Positions 51,220-59,203 of a stretch of DNA of 64,000 bases are shown in pieces. The stretch covers positions 806,001-870,000 of the forward strand of contig NZ_CP163443.1 of the NCBI RefSeq assembly GCF_041053055.1, given 5' to 3'. The notes beneath the pieces are model-generated. The model did no database searches and was not told the origin of the DNA. It worked only from the letters and a program-made list of their open reading frames with translations. Made by a program: the position numbers and the translations under genes. This DNA is from Streptomyces sp. R41. Lineage in GTDB: Bacteria > Actinomycetota > Actinomycetes > Streptomycetales > Streptomycetaceae. Every line of letters begins with the position of its first letter. Within the stretch, counting starts at the first letter, position 1.

Positions 51220-51326
51220 GAGTGATGTCCCTTCCCTTCGCCACCAGGCTCGCCCGCGGCTCCCGCCGCTGACAGTGGCGGGATCGCCACGGTTCGAAAG
51301 GATCCCGCCACGCGGTGCCCGGCGTG

Positions 51327-52283
51327 TTACTCGCCCCGGGTGAAGGTGCGCCGGTACTCGCTCGGTGTGGTGCCGAGGATGCGCTGGAAGTGCAGGCGCA
51401 GGTTCGCGCCGGTGCCGAGCCCGACGTCGGCGGCGATCTGTTCGACGCTGCGCTGCGAGCGCTCGAGCAGTTCGCGGGCCAGGTCGATGCGGGCGCGCAT
51501 CACCCACTGCATCGGCGTGTAGCCGGTCTCCTCGACGAAGCGCCGGGAGAACGTGCGCGGCGAGACCCCCGCCTGCCGCGCCAGTATGTCGAGCGTGAGG
51601 GGCTCGCCGAGCCGGTGCAGCGCCCACTCGCGGGTGGCGGCGAACCGCTCGCCGAGCGGCTCGGGGACGCTGCGCGGCACGTACTGGGCCTGGCCGCCGC
51701 TGCGGTAGGGGGCCGCAACCAGACGCCGGGCCGCGTGGTTGGACGCGGCCACTCCGAGGTCGCCGCGCAGGATGTGCAGGCACAGGTCGATGCCGGAGGC
51801 GGCGCCGGCCGAGGTGAGCACGCTGCCCTCGTCGACGAACAGCACGTTCTCGTCGACCTGGACGAGCGGATGCCTGGCCACGAGTGCCCGCGTGTAGTGC
51901 CAGTGCGTCGTGGCGCGCCTGCCGTCGAGCAGGCCCGTGGCGGCGAGCGCGAAGGCGCCCGTCGAGATGGCGGCGAGCCGCGCGCCCCGGTCGTGGGCGG
52001 CGATCAGTGCGTCGACGACGGCCTGCGGCGGGTCGTCGCGGTCCGGGAACCGGTAGCCGGGGACGAAGACGATGTCGGCCCACGCAAGGGCGTCGAGGCC
52101 GTGGGCGACGTGGTACGCGAGGCCATCGCCGCCGGTCACGAGACCGGGTGTCGCCCCGCACACCCGCACCTTGTACGGCATGCTCGCGCGGGTCGTGAAA
52201 ACCTGCGCGGGAATTCCGACATCGAGCGGCTTCGCACCCTCGAGCACAAGGACGGCGACGCGATGCTGGCGGAAGGCTGGCAC
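51327..52283 (-). CDS. GlxA-family transcriptional regulator (DJ-1/PfpI plus AraC domains)
   Basis: 318 residues. N-terminal DJ-1/PfpI-like domain (about 8-185: VAVLVLEGAKPLDVGIPAQV, IVFVPGYRFPDRDDPP; the nucleophile-elbow Cys is replaced, ISTGAFALAATGLL). C-terminal AraC domain with two helix-turn-helix motifs (LDILARQAGVSPRTFSRRFV and IAADVGLGTGANLRLHFQRI). The AraC half usually binds promoters, with the DJ-1 half sensing a ligand. It precedes gap on the same strand and may regulate it. Confidence 0.9.
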   Translation of the reverse strand: MPAFRQHRVAVLVLEGAKPLDVGIPAQVFTTRASMPYKVRVCGATPGLVTGGDGLAYHVAHGLDALAWADIVFVPGYRFPDRDDPPQAVVDALIAAHDRGARLAAISTGAFALAATGLLDGRRATTHWHYTRALVARHPLVQVDENVLFVDEGSVLTSAGAASGIDLCLHILRGDLGVAASNHAARRLVAAPYRSGGQAQYVPRSVPEPLGERFAATREWALHRLGEPLTLDILARQAGVSPRTFSRRFVEETGYTPMQWVMRARIDLARELLERSQRSVEQIAADVGLGTGANLRLHFQRILGTTPSEYRRTFTRGE

Positions 52284-52439
52284 AGGAAGAGGTTACGTGG
52301 CGCGTGACTTCGATACGCCCACTGCACGGACCGGACAGACGACACACCGCCCGGGCTGTCTTCCACGTTGCGGTCCACCGCCCGTCCCACCCTTCGTCCG
52401 CCTCCAGCCGATCTGAGACCAACCCCGCGCTCAAGAGGA

Positions 52440-52565
52440 CCTCCTCCCTCCCCCCACGCTCCCGTTCCCGGTATGGCCGGTCGAAAAGCTCGGTGCCCCA
52501 GGCCTCCAGGACATCGAAAACGATCAGGTAAGCGGGGCGGCCGCCGAACGCGTGGAGGGCTGTGG
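52440..52565 (-). pseudogene. ATP-dependent DNA ligase, internal fragment
   Basis: FGGRPAYLIVFDVLEAWGTE then LFDRPYRERERGGREEVL, the part of the nucleotidyltransferase domain just after the adenylation region (RPAxxIxFDVLxxDGxxLxxxPYRERRxLLExL). Same strand as the C-terminal piece at 49738, with gap and glxA between. The frame is lost on both sides. Confidence 0.5.
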
Positions 52566-52683
52566 TGTCTGCGGGGCGCTGGCCCGGCAGCGGGCCGAGT
52601 CCACGGCCGCAGGGAACCCGTCGCGGGCGACGGACTGCAGGGCCGAGATCCGCAACCACCCGCACAAGGGCGGCGCGTCGTGA
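52552..52683 (+). CDS. Small Cys-containing protein, 43 aa
   Basis: VEGCGVCGALARQRAESTAA then DCRAEIRNHPHKGGAS. CxxC plus a later Cys and a conserved-looking (D)CxxEIRNHPH end are typical of small proteins on Streptomyces mobile elements and phages. The GTG at 52552 may not be the original start because the frame is open upstream. Its stop overlaps the GTG of the next gene by four bases, supporting both as real. Confidence 0.45.
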   Translation: MEGCGVCGALARQRAESTAAGNPSRATDCRAEIRNHPHKGGAS

Positions 52684-52925
52684 GCGGCGTAAGGCGGGAG
52701 TGGCGCGACGCGGGAAGCGCGTCAGGCCACATGCAGATGGTCGCCGACAGCGGCACGTTCAACCGCGTGCAGACCGCGTACCACGCCTTCATCGAGCACC
52801 CCACCACGTGCGACGGCTGCGGGCACGGAGAGCGGCGGTGCGCGGAGACGGACCAGTTGTGGAGGGCGTACCGCGCCGCGCGCACCAGGTCGCGTCTGAA
52901 GGCGGAGCTGTCCGCCGCAGCGTAG
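52680..52925 (+). CDS. Small Cys-rich protein, 81 aa
   Basis: Starts at GTG 52680 (overlapping the preceding stop) or at ATG 52731. The second half, VQTAYHAFIEHPTTCDGCGH then GERRCAETDQLWRAYRAARTR, has a CxxC...C group like a small zinc-binding site and a basic helical end. No named family; probably phage- or plasmid-derived. A TetR gene starts 74 bases later. Confidence 0.5.
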   Translation: MSGVRREWRDAGSASGHMQMVADSGTFNRVQTAYHAFIEHPTTCDGCGHGERRCAETDQLWRAYRAARTRSRLKAELSAAA

Positions 52926-52962
52926 GCCGTTCCTGCCCTGACCGGGCGCCGGGACCCCGCAT

Positions 52963-52997
52963 ATGTACATCCGTTCTTATGCTGTGTACGTTTGTAC
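52963..52997. promoter_or_regulatory. Candidate TetR operators
   Basis: ATGTACAT (52963-52970, perfect palindrome) and GTACGTTTGTAC (52986-52997, GTAC arms) share the TGTAC element and lie within 40 bases upstream of the TetR start, likely its own operators. Confidence 0.45.
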
Positions 52998-52999
52998 GC

Positions 53000-53593
53000 A
53001 TGAAGCGCGACGAGCCACAGCCCACGGCCGATACCCGACGGGCCCGGCGCAACGATCCCGGGCGCAAGGCACGCATCCTCGACGCCGCCCTGGACGTCAT
53101 CGCGGAGCACGGGGTGGCCGGGACGACGCACCGGAGCATCGCGGCGCGGGCCGATGTGCCGCTGGGGTCGGTCACGTATCACTTCGCCGGGCTGAGCGAA
53201 CTGCTGGCACAGGCGTTCGCGCGACATGTCGAGGCGCAGTCGGCGGTGTTCGAGGCGCTGTTCGCGGGGGTCGCGACGCGGGAGGAGTTCGTGGAGGTCC
53301 TGACGGACCTGGTCCACGGGGGTCCCGCCCGGCACCGGAGCGCGGTGCTCGGTTTCGAACTCCACCTGGCGGCGCTGCGGGACCCGGAGCTGCGGGCCCT
53401 GACGCAGAAGTGGACGCGGGACAGCCGCAGCGTGCTGGCCCGGTTCACCGGCCCGGAGGTCGCCGCCCGGCTGGACGCCACACTGGAGGGCATGATCATG
53501 CACGCCCTGCTCACGACCGCGCCGGAGCCACGGGCGACGACCCGGGAGGCGATCCTCGCGACGCTCGGCCCGGCGCGCCGGCCCGTGGCATGA
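53000..53593 (+). CDS. TetR/AcrR-family regulator of an MFS gene
   Basis: 197 residues: ARILDAALDVIAEHGVAGTT then RADVPLGSVTYHFAGLSELL is the DNA-binding part (VPLGSVTYHF), and the second half is of the TetR_C type found next to efflux genes. Its stop overlaps the start of the MFS gene by four bases, so they are one operon. Inverted TGTAC boxes just upstream suggest self-regulation. ATG at 53000; no strong ribosome site, possibly a short or absent leader. Confidence 0.87.
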   Translation: MKRDEPQPTADTRRARRNDPGRKARILDAALDVIAEHGVAGTTHRSIAARADVPLGSVTYHFAGLSELLAQAFARHVEAQSAVFEALFAGVATREEFVEVLTDLVHGGPARHRSAVLGFELHLAALRDPELRALTQKWTRDSRSVLARFTGPEVAARLDATLEGMIMHALLTTAPEPRATTREAILATLGPARRPVA

Positions 53594-54835
53594 CCCACTC
53601 CCCCGTCGCCGCCCCCGGGACCCCGGCGACGCGCGCGGACCGCCCCGGGTCGCAGGTGACCGCCGCGACGCGGGCGACGTACGCGGCATTCGCCGGGCTG
53701 GGACTGGCCGGCTCGTCGTGGTCCTCCCGGCTCCCCCAGGTCCGCGCCCACCTGCACCTGAGCCCGGCGGCGCTGGGCCTGCTGCTGCTCACCATCGCGG
53801 TCGGCGGCGTCCTCGTGCTGCCATTGTCGGGGCCGGTCGTCGCCCGGTTCGGACCGCGCCGGGCCGTCACCGTCGTGGCGCTGCTCGTCGGCACCGGGCT
53901 GGGCGTCATCGCGCTCGGCTACGCCTGCTGCCCCGCCGCTGCTGGTCGCCGGGCTGTTCCTGCTCGGCTCGGCGACGGGCTTCTGGGACGTCCCGATGAC
54001 CGTGAACGTCGCCGCTGTCGAACGGCGGCTCGGCCGGGCGCTCATGTCGCGGTTCCTCGCCGCATTCAGCCTCGGCACGCTCGCCGGCACGGCGGTCGGT
54101 GTGCTGATGGTCGCCCTGGGGGTGCCGGTCGCCGTCCATCTGGCCGTGGTCGCGGCCGTCATCGCCGGCGCGGTCCCCGCCGTGGCCCGGCACCATCTCC
54201 CCGAGCACCCCAGGGCCCGAACCGGCACGCTTCCGAAGGGGGCCCGTCCGGGCGCGTGGCGGGAGCCGCGCACCGTGCTGATCGGGCTCGTCGCGCTGGC
54301 CTTCGCGGTCGCCGAGGGGGCGGGCGGCAACTGGGTCAGCGTCGGCGTCATCGACCGCCACCACACCACCGCCACAGTCGGCACGCTGGCGTACGCCGCG
54401 TTCCTCGCCGCGCTCACCGCCGGCCGCTGGCTCGGCCCGGTGGTCCTGGACCGGGCCGGTCCGGTCACCGTCGTGCGGACGGCGGCCGGCATCACCGCCA
54501 CCGGTGTTGTGCTCTTCGCGCTCGGGCCGTCCTTGGGCGCGGCGCTCGCGGGGAGTCTGCTGTGGGGCGCGGGCGCGGCGCTCGGTTTCCCGGTCAGCAT
54601 GAGCGCCGGGGCCCATGACACCGCCCGCGCGGCCGGCCGGGTCGGCGTCATCACGTCGATCGGCTACTGCGGCTTCCTCGGCGGTCCGCCGCTCATCGGG
54701 TTCGCCGGCGGCCGGACCACCGTGGGGCACGCCCTGTTGCTCGTCGTCCCGGCCCTCATGGCCCTGGCCGCCCTCCTCGCCGACGCCACACGCCGCACCA
54801 GCTCCACGCCGCCGGCGCACACCGCTCACGCCTGA
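53590..54835 (+). pseudogene. MFS transporter with a one-base frameshift
   Basis: The first part from ATG 53590 encodes helices 1-3 (AAFAGLGLAGSSWSSRLPQV, LGLLLLTIAVGGVLVLPLSG, RAVTVVALLVGTGLGVIALG). At a CCCC run near 53931-53934 the correct continuation (PPLLVAGLFLLGSATGFWDV) is in the next frame, which then runs intact to 54835 with the remaining helices. Removing one C restores a full transporter of about 415 residues. It is therefore a recent loss, or a sequencing error in a G/C run. Coupled to the TetR gene. Confidence 0.75.
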
Positions 54836-54858
54836 AGGCACCAGCAAGGAGAACTCCC

Positions 54859-55992
54859 GTGACCCACCAACCGCCCCTTATCGCCGTTCCTCCGGCCGAA
54901 CTCGACGACCTGCGGTCCCGGCTGCTCGCCACCCGCTGGCCGGCTCCCTGGCCCGGCGGCGGATGGCAGGCCGGCACCGACGCCGGTGAACTGCGGCGGC
55001 TGGTCGACTACTGGGCCGACGGCTACGACTGGCGGGTCCACGAGGCCGCCGTCAACGCGCTGCCGTCCCGTTTCGCGGACATCGACGGCACGCCCGTGCA
55101 CTACCTGCGTTTCGACGGCGAACGCCCCGGCGCGCTACCGATCGTGCTGACCAACGGGTGGCCCAGCACCTTCCTCGAACTGACCGCCCTCGCCCGGCGG
55201 CTGGCCATGCCGTCCCGGTACGGGGGTGACGCCGCCGACGCGCTCACCGTCATCGTCCCGTCGCTGCCCGGCTTCACCTTCTCCCCGCAGCGGCCCTCGC
55301 TCACGGAGCCGCCGCAGACCCACGAGATCTGGCACCAGCTCATGCGGGACGAACTCGGCTTCGACCGCTACGCCGCGCACGGCGGCGACCTGGGGGCCGG
55401 GATCACCTCCCGCCTCGCGGAGGCCCATCCCGACGCCGTGGTGGGCATCCATCTGATGGCGGTCGCGAGCCCGGTCCGTTATGACGCCGCTTCCGTCACC
55501 CCCGAGGAGCAGGCGTACCTCGACTCGGTCGCCGCCTGGTCCGCCGCGGAGGGCGGGTACCAGCACCAGCAGAGCACCCGGCCGCTGACCCTGGCCTACG
55601 GGCTGACCGACTCGCCGGCCGGGCTGCTGGCCTGGATGGTGGAGAAGTACCGCGCGTGGAGCGACTGCGCGGGCCGGCTCCCGTCCCGGTTCAGCGACGA
55701 CTTCCTCCTCACCCAGGCCTCGCTGTACTGGTTCACCGGGACCATCTCCACCTCGTTCCGGCCCTACTACGAGTACGCCCAGGGCCTGACGCGCCGGGTG
55801 GAACGGGTGACCGTGCCCACCGCCGTCGCCCTGTTCCCCGCCGACCTCACCCAGCCGCCCCGCAGCTGGGCCGAGCGCGTCTACAACGTCACCCGGTATA
55901 CCCGCATGCCGCGCGGCGGGCACTTCGCCGCCCACGAGGAACCCGCGCTCCTGGCCCGGGACATCACCGAGTTCCTCCGCGCCCACCGGTGA
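54859..55992 (+). CDS. Epoxide hydrolase (EHN plus alpha/beta domains)
   Basis: 377 residues. The N-terminal EHN domain (about 1-110: LIAVPPAELDDLRSRLLATR, WPAPWPGGGWQAGTDAGELR) is followed by the hydrolase fold: oxyanion strand LTNGWPSTFLELTALARRL, nucleophile Asp in HGGDLGAGITSRLAE and His in RGGHFAAHEEPALLARDI near the end. It would open epoxides to diols. GTG at 54859 after AAGGAG, 24 bases beyond the MFS gene on the same strand, so probably part of the TetR-MFS operon. Confidence 0.88.
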   Translation: MTHQPPLIAVPPAELDDLRSRLLATRWPAPWPGGGWQAGTDAGELRRLVDYWADGYDWRVHEAAVNALPSRFADIDGTPVHYLRFDGERPGALPIVLTNGWPSTFLELTALARRLAMPSRYGGDAADALTVIVPSLPGFTFSPQRPSLTEPPQTHEIWHQLMRDELGFDRYAAHGGDLGAGITSRLAEAHPDAVVGIHLMAVASPVRYDAASVTPEEQAYLDSVAAWSAAEGGYQHQQSTRPLTLAYGLTDSPAGLLAWMVEKYRAWSDCAGRLPSRFSDDFLLTQASLYWFTGTISTSFRPYYEYAQGLTRRVERVTVPTAVALFPADLTQPPRSWAERVYNVTRYTRMPRGGHFAAHEEPALLARDITEFLRAHR

Positions 55993-56059
55993 ACGGCCGC
56001 CCCCGGACCACACCGGCCGACGAATGCCAAGCTGAGGGGGCTGCAGCGCAGGTCAGGGA

Positions 56060-56185
56060 CAGCTTCTGCACATCGGCTGGGTCGGTAACAGCCGCGCCTA
56101 CTGGGTGCCGGTCGACCGAAAGATGCCCCCGGCCCGGCTCACCGAGGGGCTGAACCGGCAGGCGGAGCGGCTACAAGCAGTCTTC
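56060..56185 (+). pseudogene. PP2C-like phosphatase fragment (tentative)
   Basis: GQLLHIGWVGNSRAYWVPVD then ARLTEGLNRQAERL. The GWVGDSRAYW pattern is the metal-binding strand of PP2C-type phosphatases; here the Asp is Asn. About 40 codons between the epoxide hydrolase and a TetR gene; no start or stop of its own. Confidence 0.35.
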
Positions 56186-56297
56186 CGTCCCGACCCACGC
56201 CCACGTCAGCCACCTGCGCACGGCGTCGACCTCGGTGATCGACGGGCACAGCCACGGCGCCGACAGAGCCCGGCCTGCGACAGCCAAGCGGCATCGA

Positions 56298-56876
56298 TCA
56301 GCCCAGCGACGCAGTTGCCGCACGCAGGTCTTCCAAGGCTGCCAGTGCATGTGGCGCGAGCCCTTCCGCGTCATCACGATCGCTTTCGGACCACTGGGCG
56401 TAGCCCTGCTTGAACGCGAGGACTCCCAGCTCGCCCGCGAGATGCGCAGTCGGGTCGGGGACACCGCGGGCGATGAGCGCGGCTGTCATGGCGGCTGCGA
56501 GACCGACGCTCTTGAGGGCGTCGCGCTCTTGAAGTTCGGTGCTGGCTGCCACGGCTGCTTTGAGGCGGGGGCCGAGTTCGCGGTTCGTTGGCCCCATGGC
56601 GCTCGATGCGCGCTCGAGACCGGCCGCCACCGCCTGGAGCGGGCTGGCGCTCGCAGGTGCCTCGGTGATGCCGTCCGCGAGCAGCCTGCTGAGCGTCTCC
56701 TGGCCGGCGACCAGTAGCTCGCGCTTGTCGGAGAAGTGTCGGAAAAAGGTGCTCTTGGTGACGCCGGCGCGCTCGGCGATCTGCGTCACCGTGGTGGCGT
56801 CGTACCCCTGCTCCGTGAACAGGTCCACGGCCGCAACGACGAGTCGCTGGGTCGCCCCTGGTTGCCATCTAGCCAT
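56298..56876 (-). CDS. TetR/AcrR-family regulator
   Basis: 192 residues: RLVVAAVDLFTEQGYDATTV then ERAGVTKSTFFRHFSDKREL is a standard TetR DNA-binding domain (VTKSTFFRHFSDK). ATG at 56876. Divergent from an SDR gene at 56965 across a spacer with two near-identical palindromes, so it very likely represses itself and that gene. Confidence 0.88.
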   Translation of the reverse strand: MARWQPGATQRLVVAAVDLFTEQGYDATTVTQIAERAGVTKSTFFRHFSDKRELLVAGQETLSRLLADGITEAPASASPLQAVAAGLERASSAMGPTNRELGPRLKAAVAASTELQERDALKSVGLAAAMTAALIARGVPDPTAHLAGELGVLAFKQGYAQWSESDRDDAEGLAPHALAALEDLRAATASLG

Positions 56877-56892
56877 GAGACAAGAGTAGGTG

Positions 56893-56947
56893 ATGGGACA
56901 CCTGTCCCGTCACCGTGTAAGGTCAGTGATGGGACAACAGTCCCATC
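56893..56947. promoter_or_regulatory. Pair of GGGAC palindromic operators
   Basis: ATGGGACACCTGTCCCGT (56893-56910; perfect arms GGGACA/TGTCCC) and GATGGGACAACAGTCCCATC (56928-56947; perfect eight-base arms). Same core, 33 bases centre to centre (about three helical turns), between the divergent TetR and SDR genes. Confidence 0.75.
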
Positions 56948-56964
56948 ACTTTCAGGGAGAGCTC

Positions 56965-57846
56965 ATGCACGTCTTCATCACCGGCGGTACCGGCACCATC
57001 GGCTCCGCCGTCGTCGCCGAACTGCTCGGCAACGGCCACACCGTTCTCGCACTGGCTCGCTCGGACGGCTCCGCGCAGGCCCTCGAGAGCGCTGGTGCCA
57101 AGGTGCTGCCAGGAGATCTGGCGGACCTCGACGTCCTGCGGTCCGGCGCAGCGCAGTCCGACGGCGTGATCAGTCTGGCGTTCGGACGCGACTACAGCAG
57201 TCCGGATGCGCTCGCGCAGGCCATCGCCGAGGAGAGCGTCGCTCTCGCCGCGCTGGGACAGGAACTCATGGGAAGCGACCGCCCGATCGTCACGGTCTCG
57301 GGTACGCCCTGGGTGCCGGGGCGCGCCTCCACCGAGGCCGATCCGCTGCCGACCGACGGACCGGTGGGCGGTCGGGGCCGTTCGGTCAATGCGCTGCTGG
57401 ATCTGGCCTCGCGCGGTGTGCGCAGCACGGCTGTCCGCATGCCGCGCACGGTCCACAATGAGGGCGAGGGCGGATTCGCCGGCCTGTTGACCGATCAAGC
57501 GCGCCGCACCGGGGTGGCCGGCTACCCGGGCGACGGCACCCAGCGCTGGCCGGCCGTGCACGCGCTCGATGCAGCGGTCCTGTTCCGTCTGGCTCTTGAG
57601 TCGGCACCGGCCGGGACGTCCTGGCACGCCGTCGGCGACGAGGGCGACGCGGTGCGGGACATCGCGACAGTCATCGGCCGGAGACTGGGCCTGCCGGTCG
57701 AGGGGGTTCCGCAGGAAAACTTCGGCCCGTTCGGCCCGATCTTCGCCATGGACCAGCCGGCGTCCAGCGCCCACACCCGCGATGCCCTCGGGTGGCAGCC
57801 GACGCACTCCGGCCTCCTCGAGGACCTGGAAAACATTCAGCCCTGA
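56965..57846 (+). CDS. SDR-type NAD(P)-binding epimerase/reductase
   Basis: 293-residue extended/atypical SDR: cofactor loop ITGGTGTIGSAVVAELLGNG at 5-24, then ALARSDGSAQALESAGAKVL, VSGTPWVPGRAST and FRLALESAPAGTSWHAVGDE, ending with ALGWQPTHSGLLEDL, a pattern of NAD-dependent epimerase-like proteins common in Streptomyces. ATG at 56965 with AGGGAGAG upstream. Under the divergent TetR through two palindromes. Confidence 0.88.
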   Translation: MHVFITGGTGTIGSAVVAELLGNGHTVLALARSDGSAQALESAGAKVLPGDLADLDVLRSGAAQSDGVISLAFGRDYSSPDALAQAIAEESVALAALGQELMGSDRPIVTVSGTPWVPGRASTEADPLPTDGPVGGRGRSVNALLDLASRGVRSTAVRMPRTVHNEGEGGFAGLLTDQARRTGVAGYPGDGTQRWPAVHALDAAVLFRLALESAPAGTSWHAVGDEGDAVRDIATVIGRRLGLPVEGVPQENFGPFGPIFAMDQPASSAHTRDALGWQPTHSGLLEDLENIQP

Positions 57847-57934
57847 CGCACGCCCGTTCGTGAGGGGGACCGTCCGGGTCGGCTCATTGGGCTGCTGACC
57901 GTGCCCATCAATTCCTCGTGCTCGCAGCGTCCCT

Positions 57935-58336
57935 CAGTCCGTCCCGAGCCTGGTCGACCTCATTCCTGAGCGCGCCGCGGTCGGCCACGAGGACAACCCG
58001 GTCCCGGAGCTGCCAGTCACCCTCGACATGCCAGGCAAGGTGGCCGACTTCCTCCACGCGGCCGAGCCGGACGACACCGAGCAGACCGCGCTCGACCACG
58101 GCGTGACCGTACGGCGCGGCCAGGGCCACACCCCGCGCGTCAGCACCACAACCGCGGTCCACCGCCAACTCCTCGCCCGTTGCCAGCCCCTCGACGGCTC
58201 CCCGGCCATCCCGGCACAGCGCAAAGATGTGCCCCTGCCCCACTCCACCGGCATCCTGCTGCAGCGTCGCTGCGGCTGCACCTGCCACGCGTACAGCACG
58301 CGCGTCATGACGCGCAGCACAGGAAGCGGCCGTTGA
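57935..58336 (+). pseudogene. Hypothetical coding region lacking a start
   Basis: Protein-like frame SLVDLIPERAAVGHEDNPVP then ELPVTLDMPGKVADFLHAAE and GVTVRRGQGHTPRVSTTTAV, stop at 58336. Codon bias is good; the only ATG (58028) has no ribosome site and the frame is coherent before it, so the 5' end is probably lost. No family recognised. The C-terminal 25 residues include CGCTC, perhaps a metal site. Confidence 0.35.
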
Positions 58337-58479
58337 CCCGCGCCATGTGGGCATCGAAAACGGCGCAGATGGCTGTACCTGACGCAGACGGTACGGATCG
58401 TTGTCCCAGGCATGCTGATCTCGTCCTCGACGCAGCGGACGGAGTCGGGTCTATTGACGGTGGCCGATGGCCAGTTCGA

Positions 58480-58495
58480 GAATGACACGTCATTC
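58480..58495. promoter_or_regulatory. TetR operator, copy 1
   Basis: GAATGACACGTCATTC, perfect seven-base arms around AC, 28 bases before the start of the TetR gene at 58524. Same sequence type as copy 2 at 59171-59188. Confidence 0.75.
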
Positions 58496-58523
58496 CGCGT
58501 TCCGCTGACGTGAGGGGAACTCC

Positions 58524-59126
58524 ATGCCCGAAGGTGCGGTCGACAAGCGGGACGCGATCCTGCGCGCCGCGGGAAAGGTATTCGCCGAACGCGGCTACCA
58601 CGCGACCGGTATCTCCGACATCGCGCGGGAGCTCGGCGCCGGACACGGCACGTTCTACCGTTACTTCAAGAACAAGGAGGACATCGCGCGGAGCGTGGTG
58701 TCGCAGGCGCTCGGCCGGATAACGGACGCGCTGTCCGACGAAGACCCCGGCTCCTCGGAGACCCTGTCGCAGTACCGAGAGCAGGTCAGGCGGATCGGCC
58801 ACAAGTTGTTCGAGCTCGTCGTGGCGGAACCGGAGTTGGGCCGCATTCTGTTCTACGACGCGATAGCCATCGACCGCGCCGAACCCGACCTCGCGGGCCA
58901 GGCCATGGAGGCGGCAGCCGCGTACACCGCCGCGTTCATCCGCAACGGCCAGGACCGTGGCTTTCTGCGTCGCGATCTGGACGCCCATGTGGTCGGGCTC
59001 GCGGTGAACGGGATGATCGTGACCGGAGCCGTACGCCTGCTGCACGTGCAGGACCCGGCCGGCATGCGTCAGCCGTGGATCCACACGGTGGAAACCCTCA
59101 TGTTCGACGGCCTCGGCTCCTCCTGA
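58524..59126 (+). CDS. TetR/AcrR-family regulator with matched operators
   Basis: 200 residues: DAILRAAGKVFAERGYHATG then ISDIARELGAGHGTFYRYFK is the DNA-binding domain (GHGTFYRYFKNKEDI). The second half includes FELVVAEPELGRILFYDAIA. GAGGGGAA precedes the ATG. GAATGAC/GTCATTC palindromes upstream of itself and of the next gene show a two-gene regulon. Confidence 0.9.
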   Translation: MPEGAVDKRDAILRAAGKVFAERGYHATGISDIARELGAGHGTFYRYFKNKEDIARSVVSQALGRITDALSDEDPGSSETLSQYREQVRRIGHKLFELVVAEPELGRILFYDAIAIDRAEPDLAGQAMEAAAAYTAAFIRNGQDRGFLRRDLDAHVVGLAVNGMIVTGAVRLLHVQDPAGMRQPWIHTVETLMFDGLGSS

Positions 59127-59170
59127 GCCGCAGGCCCGCAAGGACCGTTCATTTTTTCTGCCTTCGAAGC

Positions 59171-59188
59171 GGAATGACGTGTCATTCC
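59171..59188. promoter_or_regulatory. TetR operator, copy 2
   Basis: GGAATGACGTGTCATTCC, perfect eight-base arms around GT, 15 bases before the ATG of the membrane-protein gene at 59204. Confidence 0.75.
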
Positions 59189-59203
59189 GGAAAGGAGAGC
59201 ACG

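Noticed and set aside
50221..52665. 814-codon minus-strand frame running through gap and beyond
   Set aside because: Its upstream part is an out-of-frame read of the GlxA gene; the gap start at 51219 has its own ribosome site.
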